DNA from: Nostocales cyanobacterium LEGE 12452
Lineage (GTDB): Bacteria; Cyanobacteriota; Cyanobacteriia; Cyanobacteriales; Nostocaceae
Direction: 5' to 3'
DNA length: 47,695 bases
Assembly: GCA_015206945.1 (NCBI GenBank)
Contig: JADEXV010000025.1
Span: forward strand, 1 to 47,695
Position numbers and translations under genes: made by a program. Of this stretch, positions 35,548 through 45,183 are shown one piece after another (position 1 is the stretch's first letter; each line of letters opens with the position of its first letter). The notes under the pieces are model-generated. The model saw only the letters and a list, made by a program, of their open reading frames with translations. It had not been told where the DNA came from and did not search any database.

Positions 35548-37806
35548 TTAATTAATAGAGTCTGAGGTTTTAAAGAAAGACTTTTGGTTAAGTTGAAAAT
35601 CTTCCTTCATAGAGTATCTATTTGAATAATAGAAGTAACTGTTAGGTTCGTTTCTAGGAAGCACACCATTAATAACCAAACCTAAAATATTCACATCTGA
35701 GCGATGCAAGGCTTCCTTCGCAGTATGAGCACTAGTAGCATTAATTAAGCCAGGTCGAGATACTAATAAAATACCATCTGCCATTTTACCTAGTATTAAA
35801 GCATCGGCAGCAAGCATCAAAGGAGGCGTGTCAATAATTATAAAATCGTATTTATCAGAAAATTCTTTAATTAAAGAAGCCATTCGGTTGGAATCAAGAA
35901 GCGCTAATGGATTAGGAGGAATAACACCAGAACATAAAACATCTAGGTTCGACATTACCTCTTTCACAACCACTCTGGGTTCATCCCTGCTAACGATAGC
36001 ATTGCTCAAACCAACTTCATTAGTTAAATCCCAGGCAATATGTTGAGATGGATGACGCATATCCGCATCCACTAGTAAAACTCGACGACCTATCTGAGCC
36101 ATTGCCGTTGCTAAATTAGCAGCAACCGTAGACTTACCTTCTTGAGGAACACTACTGGTTACTACAATAACCTTCATATCTTTATCCGAACTGAGAAACT
36201 TCAGATTAGCCTGAATCATAGAATAAACTTCGCTTACAAATGAGCGGGGATTATCTCTGACATACACCTTCAAAGCAGTACGTTCTGTGTCTCCATTTCG
36301 GGAGTTGTCTTTGGCAAAACCTTCAAAGTAGGGAATCACCCCTAGCAATGTATAGTCAAATATTTTCCGCGTTTCTTTAATAGTTTTGATAGACTTATCT
36401 GTTGACTCTAAGACAAAAACAGTAGCAATACCAAGTAGAGCACCGACTAGCCCGCCTAATCCTAAAAAAATAACTCTTTTACTAATATCTGAAGGGCTTC
36501 GAGGAACTGAGGCAGCCTCAATAATGCGAGCATTTCCTATGTCTTGATTTTCTACAACCCTCACCTCTTGTAATTTTTGAAGAAGTAGCTGGTAGGTAGA
36601 TTGGGCGGCGTCCAGTTTTCGCTGTAGCTGCCGCTGATCTTTTTCTAATTTTGGTAGGATAGTTGCTCGTCGCCGATATCCGGATTTAGCATTATTTAAT
36701 GAACTTAATCGGCTAGATAAACTTAGAGTTTTCGCCTGTGTTTTAACAAGTTCTTCAAGCAGTATTTGTTGCGGCTCCTCAAATTGAAAATTTCCTTTGG
36801 GTATTGGTTGTTGCGGTGTGATAACTGCTCTCACTCGTTCTTCCAGCAGCCTCTTGAGCTTTGCTTCTTGCATCTTGAGGCTAACTATAGTGGGATGCTC
36901 ATCACTCAAGCGAGTTTGTTGTACTGCTAGATCACTTTGTACCTGCTGAAATTTTTTCAAAATATCTTGTACCCCAACAGACTGACTGAGAGCGCTTGCA
37001 GCTAAGGCATCTCGTACACTCATACCTAATTGGTTTTGGATTTGGTTTTGGAGTACTTGATAATACTTATTAAGTTCTGCAAGTTCTGCCTGAGTTTGAG
37101 TAATCCGGTTTTCTAAATCTTTAATATCTGTTACTGTTGAAGTCGCCTCTTGGCTGAGGTCTACAACTTGATTGATTTCTTTAAATTTGCGTAAAGCGGC
37201 TTCTGCTTGATTGACGGCAGCCTCAGCCTCCGGTAACTGGCTGAAAATAAACTTACCAGCTGCAACTGCTTGTAAGCGATTGTTGCTGATATTATTTCTT
37301 ATATAAATACTTAAAAGCTTATTCACTATTGCCGCAGATTCTTGTGGATCTGATCCTGTATAGGAAATCTGCATGACATCTGCTCCGGCGACATTTTTCA
37401 CTTGGAGCCGCTTTTTTACTTCCGTCTCGGATCTAAGTTTACCTTGTTTGTCTTTCAGGTTTAACTCACCTACGGTTTTTCGTATGAGAGGGTCGGAAAG
37501 AATAACCTCCGCTTCTGTATTTAAAGGGTTACCCGTTGAACTGAGGGGTACAAAAGAAGAACCCCCATCTTCCTTTGTTTTGATTCCTGTTAGAGAAGGG
37601 GTAGCATCCAGCTTGAGCAAAAGTTTTCCTGACGCTGTATAAGAAGGCTCTTTCTTCAAAACTGCGAAAGCTGTAATCATAATTACAACTCCAAAAATAC
37701 TAGCAGCAGAGCGCCAGCGACGTTTTAGCATTAACCAGCCTTTCTGAAAATCTATTTCTTCAGGTTCTCTAGAATCCATTACCATTTTGTGATCTGCGTA
37801 TTTCAT
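35548..37806 (-). CDS. Wzc-like polysaccharide co-polymerase and tyrosine autokinase
   Basis: The protein has about 752 residues. An N-terminal Wzz domain lies between two membrane helices (one near the start, IFGVVIMITAFAVL; one near VIFLGLGGLVGALLGIATVFVLE, quoted as GLGGLVGALLGIA), with a long coiled coil between. The C-terminal BY-kinase has Walker A SSVPQEGKST, Walker A' LLVDADMRHPSQ and Walker B IIIDTPPL. A tyrosine cluster follows near the end (NSYFYYSNRYSM). It controls chain length by cycles of tyrosine phosphorylation. I take ATG 37806; a TTG at 37842 extends the frame by 12 codons. No phosphatase (Wzb) or outer-membrane channel (Wza) gene is in the window. Confidence 0.93.
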   Translation of the reverse strand: MKYADHKMVMDSREPEEIDFQKGWLMLKRRWRSAASIFGVVIMITAFAVLKKEPSYTASGKLLLKLDATPSLTGIKTKEDGGSSFVPLSSTGNPLNTEAEVILSDPLIRKTVGELNLKDKQGKLRSETEVKKRLQVKNVAGADVMQISYTGSDPQESAAIVNKLLSIYIRNNISNNRLQAVAAGKFIFSQLPEAEAAVNQAEAALRKFKEINQVVDLSQEATSTVTDIKDLENRITQTQAELAELNKYYQVLQNQIQNQLGMSVRDALAASALSQSVGVQDILKKFQQVQSDLAVQQTRLSDEHPTIVSLKMQEAKLKRLLEERVRAVITPQQPIPKGNFQFEEPQQILLEELVKTQAKTLSLSSRLSSLNNAKSGYRRRATILPKLEKDQRQLQRKLDAAQSTYQLLLQKLQEVRVVENQDIGNARIIEAASVPRSPSDISKRVIFLGLGGLVGALLGIATVFVLESTDKSIKTIKETRKIFDYTLLGVIPYFEGFAKDNSRNGDTERTALKVYVRDNPRSFVSEVYSMIQANLKFLSSDKDMKVIVVTSSVPQEGKSTVAANLATAMAQIGRRVLLVDADMRHPSQHIAWDLTNEVGLSNAIVSRDEPRVVVKEVMSNLDVLCSGVIPPNPLALLDSNRMASLIKEFSDKYDFIIIDTPPLMLAADALILGKMADGILLVSRPGLINATSAHTAKEALHRSDVNILGLVINGVLPRNEPNSYFYYSNRYSMKEDFQLNQKSFFKTSDSIN

Positions 37807-37854
37807 TACTACGACCAATAGGGGATGTTTTGTCCGCACCAAGCGCTCGATCTT

Positions 37855-39018
37855 TTATTCACTTTTTATGGCAATTTCTCTAGCTCTTTCACCATGTAAA
37901 TTAGAAAGAGATTTATACAACTTGATGTTTTCATAAGTAATGCGTTCCCAATTGTAATTTATCTGTACATACTTTTGTGCATTTTTAGCCATTGCTGCTA
38001 ATTGTTGCGGGTGATGAATCGCCCAGTCTAAGGAATTAATACAAGAGTCTAAATTTCCACATTCAAAAAGCATTCCCCGTCCCCCATTAATCAATTGCTG
38101 GTGGGGTGGGATGTCGCTTGCTAAAACTGGTATACCTTCCTGCATTGCCTCTAACATCGCTAGAGGTAGCCCTTCTAAATCAGAAGGAAGGACAAATAAC
38201 CCTGCTCCCCGGACAATTTCCCAAAGACGAGTTCCTCGCAGTTCACCGGCAAATACAATATCTCGATTATTTGCAACCTTTTCTAATAGGTTTGAGGTAA
38301 AGGATTTAGTATCACTAACACCTCCAGCCAGAACAAGTTTCCATCCAGCTGGTTTCAAGGCTGAGAAGGCATCAACGAGCAAGTCGGGGCGCTTTTCCGG
38401 TACCAATCTGCCTAAATACACAATATAACGCCCTTGCTGGAGACCTAACTGCGTACTATAGGCAAAATTGGGGTCTGATTCACCATAGCTGGCGGGGGCA
38501 TTAGGGATGTATACTGTCTCTTTACCGTAAGTTTGCCAAAAGTACTTTTGTAGCGCCTCTGATACCACAATCATTCTGTGGGCAAAACGTACTGCTGCCT
38601 TCTCGCCTGTGTGAATTAAGCGAGTAGAAAAATTGCCCCACTTTGCACGTTGCCAGTCTAGCCCCTGGCAGGTAACTACAATCTTTGCATTGCTAATTCT
38701 TGGTAAACAAGTAAATAGAGATGGTCCCAGAGCATGGAAATGAACAATATCATAGCTTTTGCCAGTGGCAGCGATCGCTGCTAGTGCGGAGGTAACAAAA
38801 GCATCTATCCCTCTAAAATCTACACTGGGCACAGATATAACTCGAACGCCCTGAAAGTCATAACTTTCAAGCCAAGAACTATGAGTATAGGAGGAACGGG
38901 CGAATAAATCTACAGAGTGTCCCTGTGCAACCATACGGGGATAAACTTCTGCACAATAATGCTCAATTCCGCCCTGCTTGGGAGGTAGACCTTTTGCACC
39001 AATCACAGCAATTTTCAT
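37855..39018 (-). CDS. Glycosyltransferase family 4 protein (GT-B)
   Basis: The protein has 387 residues. It opens MKIAVIGAKGLPPKQGGIEHY, has HFHALGPSL, IVYLGRLVPEKRPDLL, and the donor site LEGLPLAMLEAMQEGIPV. The opening with KGLP..QGGIE resembles rhamnosyl- and similar transferases of exopolysaccharide loci, but donor identity is not readable. ATG 39018 is preferred over an in-frame TTG two codons earlier. It stands 140 bases after the previous GT4 gene, and 48 bases before the preferred Wzc start. Confidence 0.88.
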   Translation of the reverse strand: MKIAVIGAKGLPPKQGGIEHYCAEVYPRMVAQGHSVDLFARSSYTHSSWLESYDFQGVRVISVPSVDFRGIDAFVTSALAAIAATGKSYDIVHFHALGPSLFTCLPRISNAKIVVTCQGLDWQRAKWGNFSTRLIHTGEKAAVRFAHRMIVVSEALQKYFWQTYGKETVYIPNAPASYGESDPNFAYSTQLGLQQGRYIVYLGRLVPEKRPDLLVDAFSALKPAGWKLVLAGGVSDTKSFTSNLLEKVANNRDIVFAGELRGTRLWEIVRGAGLFVLPSDLEGLPLAMLEAMQEGIPVLASDIPPHQQLINGGRGMLFECGNLDSCINSLDWAIHHPQQLAAMAKNAQKYVQINYNWERITYENIKLYKSLSNLHGERAREIAIKSE

Positions 39019-39157
39019 AGTCAAAAGTTATGCTCAAAAAAGATGTACAAAGCGATAATAAATATGTGCGTATGCTTGTGTTGTAGAGCTAAATTCAGTA
39101 TTACTGGTTCTCTTCAACAACAGCATCTTTGTATTGGATTTAATCGCAAATTGAGAA

Positions 39158-40372
39158 TTAGCTAACAACTGAGAAATTTCGCTTTTCCCAGCGAGTGAAC
39201 ATGTCGCTGTAAACATCCCTCACAACAGTACGAGCAGCATAAGGCTGTGCAGCGCGCACGCAGGACGCACTTGGATAATTTTCTGGATGTAGGATTACTT
39301 GTTGCAAAGCATCTGCTAAACACTCTGGCGATCGCTGTTCACAGATAACTCCATTGTCAGCAGTCAGTAATTTTGGGGTTTCACCACATCTAGTGGTAAC
39401 TACTGGGGTTCCACTGGCAAGTGCCTCCAGAACTACTAAAGGTAGACCTTCGTAAGCACTGCTAAGGACAAAGACATTACTAATACGATGCAACCCCGCT
39501 AGTTCTTGTATTGGAACTGCCCCCAGCATTGTTACCCGATTAGACAATCCTAACTGAGCGATTTCTGTACGTAACGCTGCTGCCAATTCTCCATCCCCGG
39601 CTATTAGTAAGTGAGTATGTGGTTCATTTAAAGCTGCGATCGCACGTACTAACAAAATCGGATCTTTTTGAGGATGTAGCCGCCCAGCAAACAGGATAAA
39701 GCGTGTTTCTGCCTTCAAATTCAACCTTTTGGCCAGATCCCGTCTCTGTGCTTCTCGCTGTTCCTGACTCAAGGGGTAGAAAATCTCGTTATCAAATGAA
39801 TTTTTGATATATGCAACGCGGTCTTGGATTAGAGGATACCGCTGTTTATACAATTGTGCTGAATCAGTATTACATGAAAAAATTTGGCTAAACTGCCGAA
39901 CTAGCAAGCTTTCTAATGCAAAATATGCTGCGGGAAATCTCCGCCATAAAATCGCATTCTTATCACCTACGGCTTTGATCTGCGTATGAATATCGTTGTG
40001 AATAAAAAGGGTTTTCTCTCCTCGCCATTTCAAGGCTGCTAAACTTGGTTCTAGCCGATGAAAGTGCATAAAGTCTGATTCCAAGCGATGACCGACAAGT
40101 GCAGCTGCATACTTAACCGTGGTCGGTACCAGACTTCGGAAGTTATCATTTTCCAGGGTAAAAAGCGGGAAAAAACGAATTTCTCTACCTGCTAATTCTG
40201 CTTCTTGCCACTTACCGATTGTTTGAGTGCGATCGCTTCCTGTCCCTACCAGTCGCACCTCAAATTCACTGGGAGCGTATTTAATAAATGTATTTACGAG
40301 TGTCTGTATTCCTCCAATGGTAGAATGCCAAGGATTAAACTGGTAAAAAATAGTCAAAACAGGTTTATGCAT
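39158..40372 (-). CDS. Glycosyltransferase family 4 protein, first gene of the polysaccharide operon
   Basis: The protein has 404 residues. STIGGIQTLVNTF near the start, FAGRLHPQKDPILLV, and the donor site AYEGLPLVVLEALASGTPVV mark a GT-B enzyme. It is the first gene of the leftward polysaccharide cluster; 200 bases upstream of its ATG lies one copy of the 12-base-spaced repeat element (40572-40597). A GC-rich stretch at about 39249-39269 near the C-terminus (coding CVRAAQPYAAR) resembles dispersed repeat sequence. Confidence 0.88.
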   Translation of the reverse strand: MHKPVLTIFYQFNPWHSTIGGIQTLVNTFIKYAPSEFEVRLVGTGSDRTQTIGKWQEAELAGREIRFFPLFTLENDNFRSLVPTTVKYAAALVGHRLESDFMHFHRLEPSLAALKWRGEKTLFIHNDIHTQIKAVGDKNAILWRRFPAAYFALESLLVRQFSQIFSCNTDSAQLYKQRYPLIQDRVAYIKNSFDNEIFYPLSQEQREAQRRDLAKRLNLKAETRFILFAGRLHPQKDPILLVRAIAALNEPHTHLLIAGDGELAAALRTEIAQLGLSNRVTMLGAVPIQELAGLHRISNVFVLSSAYEGLPLVVLEALASGTPVVTTRCGETPKLLTADNGVICEQRSPECLADALQQVILHPENYPSASCVRAAQPYAARTVVRDVYSDMFTRWEKRNFSVVS

Positions 40373-40571
40373 GACTTCTATGAATCACCGTATATCTCCC
40401 ACGGTTTTTATAACTTTTACTATGTAAAAATCTTGGCTAATTAAGCTTGTATTTCTACGTCCAAAATATACTGAGCTTTTTACTAAGTAGTTAAGTATCT
40501 TTACCCCTATAGCATCCCTTGAAAGCTCAAAGAGCAATACTATCTATAGATACTGTCCTAGGCAAATATAT

Positions 40572-40597
40572 AGTTATCCACCAAGTTATCCGCTTGG
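40572..40597 (+). promoter_or_regulatory. Candidate regulator-binding element, site A
   Basis: It consists of TTATCC half-sites at 40574 and 40586, 12 bases apart, within a 26-base block whose end reads CCGCTTGG. It shares 17 of 26 columns with both other copies. It lies 200 bases upstream of the first gene of the polysaccharide operon. Confidence 0.55.
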
Positions 40598-41175
40598 GTA
40601 TTATGACTTAGCTGTATAACAATGCTTGGCTTGCTAATGGTAAATACTTGGTATCATCAGTTGGAGCTAATATAACTTGTCGCATTAAGCTTAACATTGG
40701 CGTTTGACGCCGCTTTTGGTAAATTAATAACTGAAGAATTGGTATAGATTGTTGGCATAACCTTTAGATAAAGACAGGCTAAGACCCAGCCCAGAAAGCT
40801 AGATTAGTAGCTAGAGCTAGAAATGAGTAAAGTTGTCAAGGCTTGTCGCTTTGCTACTGGTTTGCCAAAGTATCCAGAGATTTCTATATAATTTGCCATT
40901 AAAAACCCTCTAAAGTCGGGAACTAGCTGCGGAATTACAAAGTCTAGGTGGGCTTTTGCGATCGCCCAAGTACACTCCCAGTTTTTCCCAGTTTTATACT
41001 AAGTAATTCAGCACCAAAAAACCAAACCATGTAAAGATAAATAAATACGGCTCGTTTAAGGGTATTTCTGACTCGCGAACAAGATAAAACCCTATTAAAA
41101 CTGAGTGCTGAGGATTTAACACAAATAGTGGTCAAGATTACATCAATGCAAACAGCATCCTCTAGGATGAAATAA

Positions 41176-41201
41176 AGTTATCCACTCAGCTATCCACCTA
41201 G
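41176..41201 (+). promoter_or_regulatory. Candidate regulator-binding element, site B
   Basis: It consists of TTATCC (41178) and CTATCC (41190) half-sites, 12 bases apart, with the same flanks as site A. It lies about 130 bases upstream of the GAF histidine kinase start. Confidence 0.55.
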
Positions 41202-41331
41202 TTGTATCTGATTTTTAATATTTACTTACTACAGACTAAATACTTGCCAATATGCTAAAAATAGTAGATTTATGCGATAGAAAGATGACAAAAGTAAATC
41301 TTAGGATTTATCTTTATTCTATAGGCAGATC

Positions 41332-42564
41332 ATGCTTCAGACTCTTCTAATGAATGAAATTATATTAACTGAGAATGAAACCCTCAGGCTTCAAGCCCTG
41401 CGCCAATATCAGATTTTAGATACTATTTGTGAAACTGCTTTCGATGATCTCACCCGTTTAGCGGCACAAATTTGTCGTACTCCCATAGCTTTAATCAGCT
41501 TAATTGATGAGTCCCGTCAGTGGTTCAAATCGAAAATTGGATTAGACAGTGAATCAACCTCCCGCGATCTGGCATTCTGTGCCCACGCGATTTTGCAGCC
41601 CCATGACACCTTGATTATTTCAGATACACTACTTGATCAGCGTTTTGCTACCAACCCATTAGTAACTTCCGACCCTTATATTCGGTTTTATGCTGGTGCG
41701 CCGTTAATAACACCGGAAGGATATGCTTTAGGAACACTGTGTGTGATAGACCATGTACCACGACACCTAAACTCAGAACAACTGGAAGCATTGCAAGCGT
41801 TGAGCCGTCAAGTCATGGCTCAAATGGAGTTAAAGCGTAATTTATACAACCTAGAACGTATAACTAGTGAAGAGTGCAAACAGATTGAATACCTAATTTC
41901 TGCCCTTTCCCACGATCTACGTACTCCTTTGCTAGCTACTCGTGGCACTCTGTATGCGATGCTAGGTGGAGCTTTTGGTTCTGTGAGCGACACTTGGAGA
42001 GATGTGCTAGAAGATTGCCGCCAAGCTAACGAAGACCTCTTGAAGTTTGTCGAAGCTCTGTTAAATGTATCTCGATACAAAACCGAAGTTTCTAAAAGCT
42101 CGAAATCCGAAATTATTAACTGGAAAAACATTTTTTCCGAAACCATTCTCCGCAGCAACGCTACTCGGAAACAAAAGTATCCAATTAGATATAAAATCCC
42201 TTCTTTACTGCCGATTGTGTATGGTGATGCTCTTGAGATTCAACGAGTTGTGCAGACATTACTTGATAATGCTGTAAAAGTCAATAATTCAGACCAAGAA
42301 ATTACCCTTGAGGTAGCATTATTTGGAGTTGAGAAAGTAAAAATATCAGTGCGATACAATGGCTTGGGGATTACACCTTTAGACAATAAAAACCTTTTTA
42401 ACAGCTTTATTCAAGGACGTGGCCGGAATAACATAGATAAGTTAGGTCTCTACTTATGCCTTCAAATTGTGGAGGCTCATAAAGGCACTATCAACGTGGA
42501 AAGTACTGTTGGTGAGGGTACTACATTCTGGTTTACCTTGCCTGTCACTTTATTCAAAAGCTAG
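41332..42564 (+). CDS. GAF-domain histidine kinase with degraded ATP-binding site
   Basis: The protein has 410 residues and no membrane segment. A GAF domain (about 30-165) is followed by a HisKA domain with His194 in ALSHDLRTP, and a HATPase domain. The N-box keeps Asn313 (LLDNAVKV). The G1 box, normally DxGxG, reads RYNGLGI, with Tyr342 where Asp should be. In the G2 region the glycines seen in the sister kinase (GKSGLGL) are replaced (NIDKLGL). ATP binding is therefore doubtful; it may be a pseudokinase that is phosphorylated by, or dimerises with, the similar kinase at 43654-45183. ATG 41332 has a weak Shine-Dalgarno; Met7 is an alternative. Confidence 0.9.
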   Translation: MLQTLLMNEIILTENETLRLQALRQYQILDTICETAFDDLTRLAAQICRTPIALISLIDESRQWFKSKIGLDSESTSRDLAFCAHAILQPHDTLIISDTLLDQRFATNPLVTSDPYIRFYAGAPLITPEGYALGTLCVIDHVPRHLNSEQLEALQALSRQVMAQMELKRNLYNLERITSEECKQIEYLISALSHDLRTPLLATRGTLYAMLGGAFGSVSDTWRDVLEDCRQANEDLLKFVEALLNVSRYKTEVSKSSKSEIINWKNIFSETILRSNATRKQKYPIRYKIPSLLPIVYGDALEIQRVVQTLLDNAVKVNNSDQEITLEVALFGVEKVKISVRYNGLGITPLDNKNLFNSFIQGRGRNNIDKLGLYLCLQIVEAHKGTINVESTVGEGTTFWFTLPVTLFKS

Positions 42565-43653
42565 ATACCCAAAGTGAGAAAATATGTATAAATAATTTTA
42601 AGCAATTTAATAGTAGACATTTGTAAAGATTTTATTTTAATAATTATAGTTATATTTTGCACTTTTCCGTATTAATCTATACTTTTTAAAAATTTAAGTG
42701 ATAAAGCTACATTAGTTTTATTGGCTTTTATCGCTATTTAAAAGACTTTGGCTTAAATACTGAGTGATTTAAATATAATATTATTTTTTGTAACGTTTTG
42801 TGCAAAGATACAAATACGCTTTATATCTTGGACTTTTTCAATCGGTATGAGCGAGCGCTGTTTCTGGACGCTGTTTGGGAAAACAACTTGTATTGCTAGA
42901 GTTGACCTGGCTATTTTCGTCATATTTACACCCCTTAAACCTGCTTGTACTGCTACATCAGACTTTAGTAGGTCACAGACGGGAAGTAAAATTCCTGTAC
43001 TGTATTTGTATGGAGAACTCGTTGGCATGGGCGAAGAAATTTTTCGCTCTTTCAGCAGAGCAAAAACATGGATAGACATCGCCTTTTTACACCAGCTTAT
43101 CGGCAATGAGCCTAATGTAATGGAGGCTAGGTGGCAGCAATTCGAACTAGCGTTTATTGCGACTAAAGGTAGTTAGACATACTACGATAATTCATAAAAA
43201 TACGTTTCTTTTAGATTTAACTTCATAGATAATCTTCAGTAATAAATTTTACAGTAGGTTAAGTAGGAAATTTTGTCTAAAAGACTTTTAATTTGTGTAT
43301 ATTATGTTAAGTTTAGTAAAGAAACAACTATATTTACTCCGTTATTTAAGTAAGTGGGCACGATTAAACCAATATATGTTGAGTTTTGTAAAAACTCTAG
43401 AACTATTCATTTATAAGCTCTTTGCTAATTTTACAGTTGGTTCAATATGTTTCTTTTTTAAGACCGGCTTACTTAATACTTTGAGTTGTCAATACTAAAA
43501 TTATAAAAAATGAAGGATTTTATATGTAATATATGAACAATTAACACTTTTAAATAACAACTTTGATAGCAAGAAACGAAACGGTTGCATTTCGAGAATA
43601 TGGAATTTTAGTATGCTAGGTAACTGTAATTAAGGTGGTGGAGATATTAGATA
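42565..43653. other. Gap of 1,089 bases between the two kinase genes
   Basis: The DNA is very AT-rich. Two frames are open but unconvincing: 42847-43176 (plus strand, 109 codons, with a competing minus-strand frame of 117 codons over the same DNA) and 43295-43498 (plus, 67 codons, hydrophobic). Neither has a good ribosome site. The region may hold decayed gene remnants. A small inverted pair, CGAAA and TTTCG (near 43577-43595), lies upstream of the second kinase. Confidence 0.45.
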
Positions 43654-45183
43654 GTGATCGCTATTAGCTTGATACCTTTCCTAATTCATTCATCTAGAAA
43701 AGGTAATTTTTTAACTCCTCTCCATACTAGTATTTCGGTACTAGTCTTGTTTTTATTTGTACAGCAAGTCTTCAACCTTTTCATAGCACACCTAAATCAT
43801 GAAGCATGTGACCGGGTAACCCATGCTTTATTGGTAGAGCGAGAAGGAGAACGTCTACTTAATACTGTGATAGATAATGAAGAAAAAGGTTTTTTAGAAA
43901 ATTCCAGTCGGGGAGGAAGCAATCGTATAGATTATGGTGAGAAGAAGCCTAACTTCAACCATCTGTACAATCTCGTAGAAGACAACCCTGCTCAAATAAA
44001 GCAACTCGATAAAATTAGATATATCTATAACCAGTGGCAAATGGAATTGAAGCAAAAAGCCCTTTCTGGTTCTGTCAGCAACTCTGTTCTGGCAAAAACC
44101 ACTTTATTTGATTCCTTGTACAACGAGATTGAGAACCTGATTCAGGGACAAGAGATGCTTTTGAGGGTTCGCAAAGATCGTGTACGGCACTTGAATGATA
44201 TTAATACTGCTATAAACATTTTCAGCACATTAGTCATTTTGTTAGGAGCTATTTTAAATTTCCAGTTGTTGTATCGACGAGTCAAGCTTCCATTAAACAA
44301 ATTGACACAAGTTTGTAAACTTTGGCAAGCGGGACAAATGGAAGTGCAACTCTGCCATTCTTCTATAGATGAGATCGGGCAACTAGCTGGAGTTCTTAAC
44401 GCGATCGCTGATAAGACTCGTCACCGTCAAGAAAGTATTGAGGTGCGTAACCAACAGCTTGAAGACATGATATCTGCACTTTCCCACGACCTGCGTATTC
44501 CTTTACTTGCCACTCGTAACACTTTAGACTGTATGAGTAGAGGAGCTTTTGGTTCAGTAAATGACACCTGGAAGGAAGTGTTTAAAGAGTACCATCAAGC
44601 TAATGAGGATCTGCTTAAGCTTGTAGAACTCCTCTTAGATATCTCTCGTTATGAATCACGCAGCGCTTGTTTAGCCTGCGATCCCCTGAATTGGGAGAAG
44701 ATTTTAATTAAAGTAATTGGTCAGGTAAAAGCAACATCTGCACGTGAGTTAGGCTTTGTTTGTAAAATTTTTCAATTGCTGCCAACTGTCTACGGTGATG
44801 AATTAGAAATTCAACGGGTTTTACAAAACTTACTTGATAACGCTGTGCGGGTAAGTAAGCCCAAAGGAGAAATTATTCTTGAGATAACGCCTTATGAAGA
44901 AGGCCAAGTGAAGATTTCGGTGCGTGATTACGGTTCAGGAATTGCACCGCAAGCTCAGGAAAAGCTATTCCACCGTTTTATTCAAGGACGAGGGCATCGT
45001 GGAAAAAGTGGGCTTGGTCTGTACTTATGTCGTCAAATTATTGAGGCTCATGGAGGAAACATTGGTGTCGAAAGTTCTCTTGGAGAGGGAAGTACTTTCT
45101 GGTTTACTCTCCCAAGTGCCATAAATAACGTTGATTGTAACTATGAACAGAATATAACCAGATGTAGCAAGAATGATGCCTAA
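43654..45183 (+). CDS. CHASE3-HAMP sensor histidine kinase
   Basis: The protein has 509 residues. TM1 (about 25-46) and TM2 (about 187-207) frame an outside CHASE3-like helical sensor (ERLLNTVIDNEEKGFL, LVEDNPAQIKQL). HAMP, then HisKA with His278 (ALSHDLRIP), then HATPase with Asn396 (NLLDNAVRV), G1 Asp425 (RDYGSGI) and intact G2 (GKSGLGL). All catalytic motifs are present. The kinase half is closely similar to that of the upstream GAF protein. The start is GTG at 43654 with AAGGTGGTGGAG upstream. It overlaps the response regulator gene by 11 bases, its presumed phosphate partner. Confidence 0.92.
   Translation: MIAISLIPFLIHSSRKGNFLTPLHTSISVLVLFLFVQQVFNLFIAHLNHEACDRVTHALLVEREGERLLNTVIDNEEKGFLENSSRGGSNRIDYGEKKPNFNHLYNLVEDNPAQIKQLDKIRYIYNQWQMELKQKALSGSVSNSVLAKTTLFDSLYNEIENLIQGQEMLLRVRKDRVRHLNDINTAINIFSTLVILLGAILNFQLLYRRVKLPLNKLTQVCKLWQAGQMEVQLCHSSIDEIGQLAGVLNAIADKTRHRQESIEVRNQQLEDMISALSHDLRIPLLATRNTLDCMSRGAFGSVNDTWKEVFKEYHQANEDLLKLVELLLDISRYESRSACLACDPLNWEKILIKVIGQVKATSARELGFVCKIFQLLPTVYGDELEIQRVLQNLLDNAVRVSKPKGEIILEITPYEEGQVKISVRDYGSGIAPQAQEKLFHRFIQGRGHRGKSGLGLYLCRQIIEAHGGNIGVESSLGEGSTFWFTLPSAINNVDCNYEQNITRCSKNDA

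Larger units (their letters stand above)
40373..41331. other. Gap of 959 bases between divergent polysaccharide and kinase genes
   Basis: It carries two copies of the TTATCC-N6-YTATCC element (sites A and B), a small perfect hairpin GGCGT-TTG-ACGCC (40699-40711) and a STRR-like ACTGAGTGCTGAGG at about 41099-41112. No convincing gene is seen; a 63-codon frame at 40944-41135 has no ribosome site. Expected to hold two divergent promoters. Confidence 0.6.

Noticed and set aside
39034..39216. 60-codon minus-strand frame overlapping the end of the first GT4 gene
   Set aside because: It mostly covers the intergenic gap and the GT4 tail in another frame, with no start signal.
40944..41135. 63-codon minus-strand frame in the divergent gap
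   Set aside because: No ribosome site and no recognisable protein character.
40572..41201. TTATCCAC sequences as DnaA boxes of a replication origin
   Set aside because: They match only part of the DnaA consensus, occur as fixed 12-base pairs, and there is no dnaA, dnaN or AT-rich unwinding cluster.
42847..43176. 109-codon plus-strand frame between the kinases
   Set aside because: An equally long frame exists on the other strand, neither has a ribosome site, and no motif is recognised.
43295..43498. 67-codon hydrophobic frame upstream of the CHASE3 kinase
   Set aside because: The sequence is AT-rich and composition alone gives Leu/Phe/Tyr-rich frames; no start signal.
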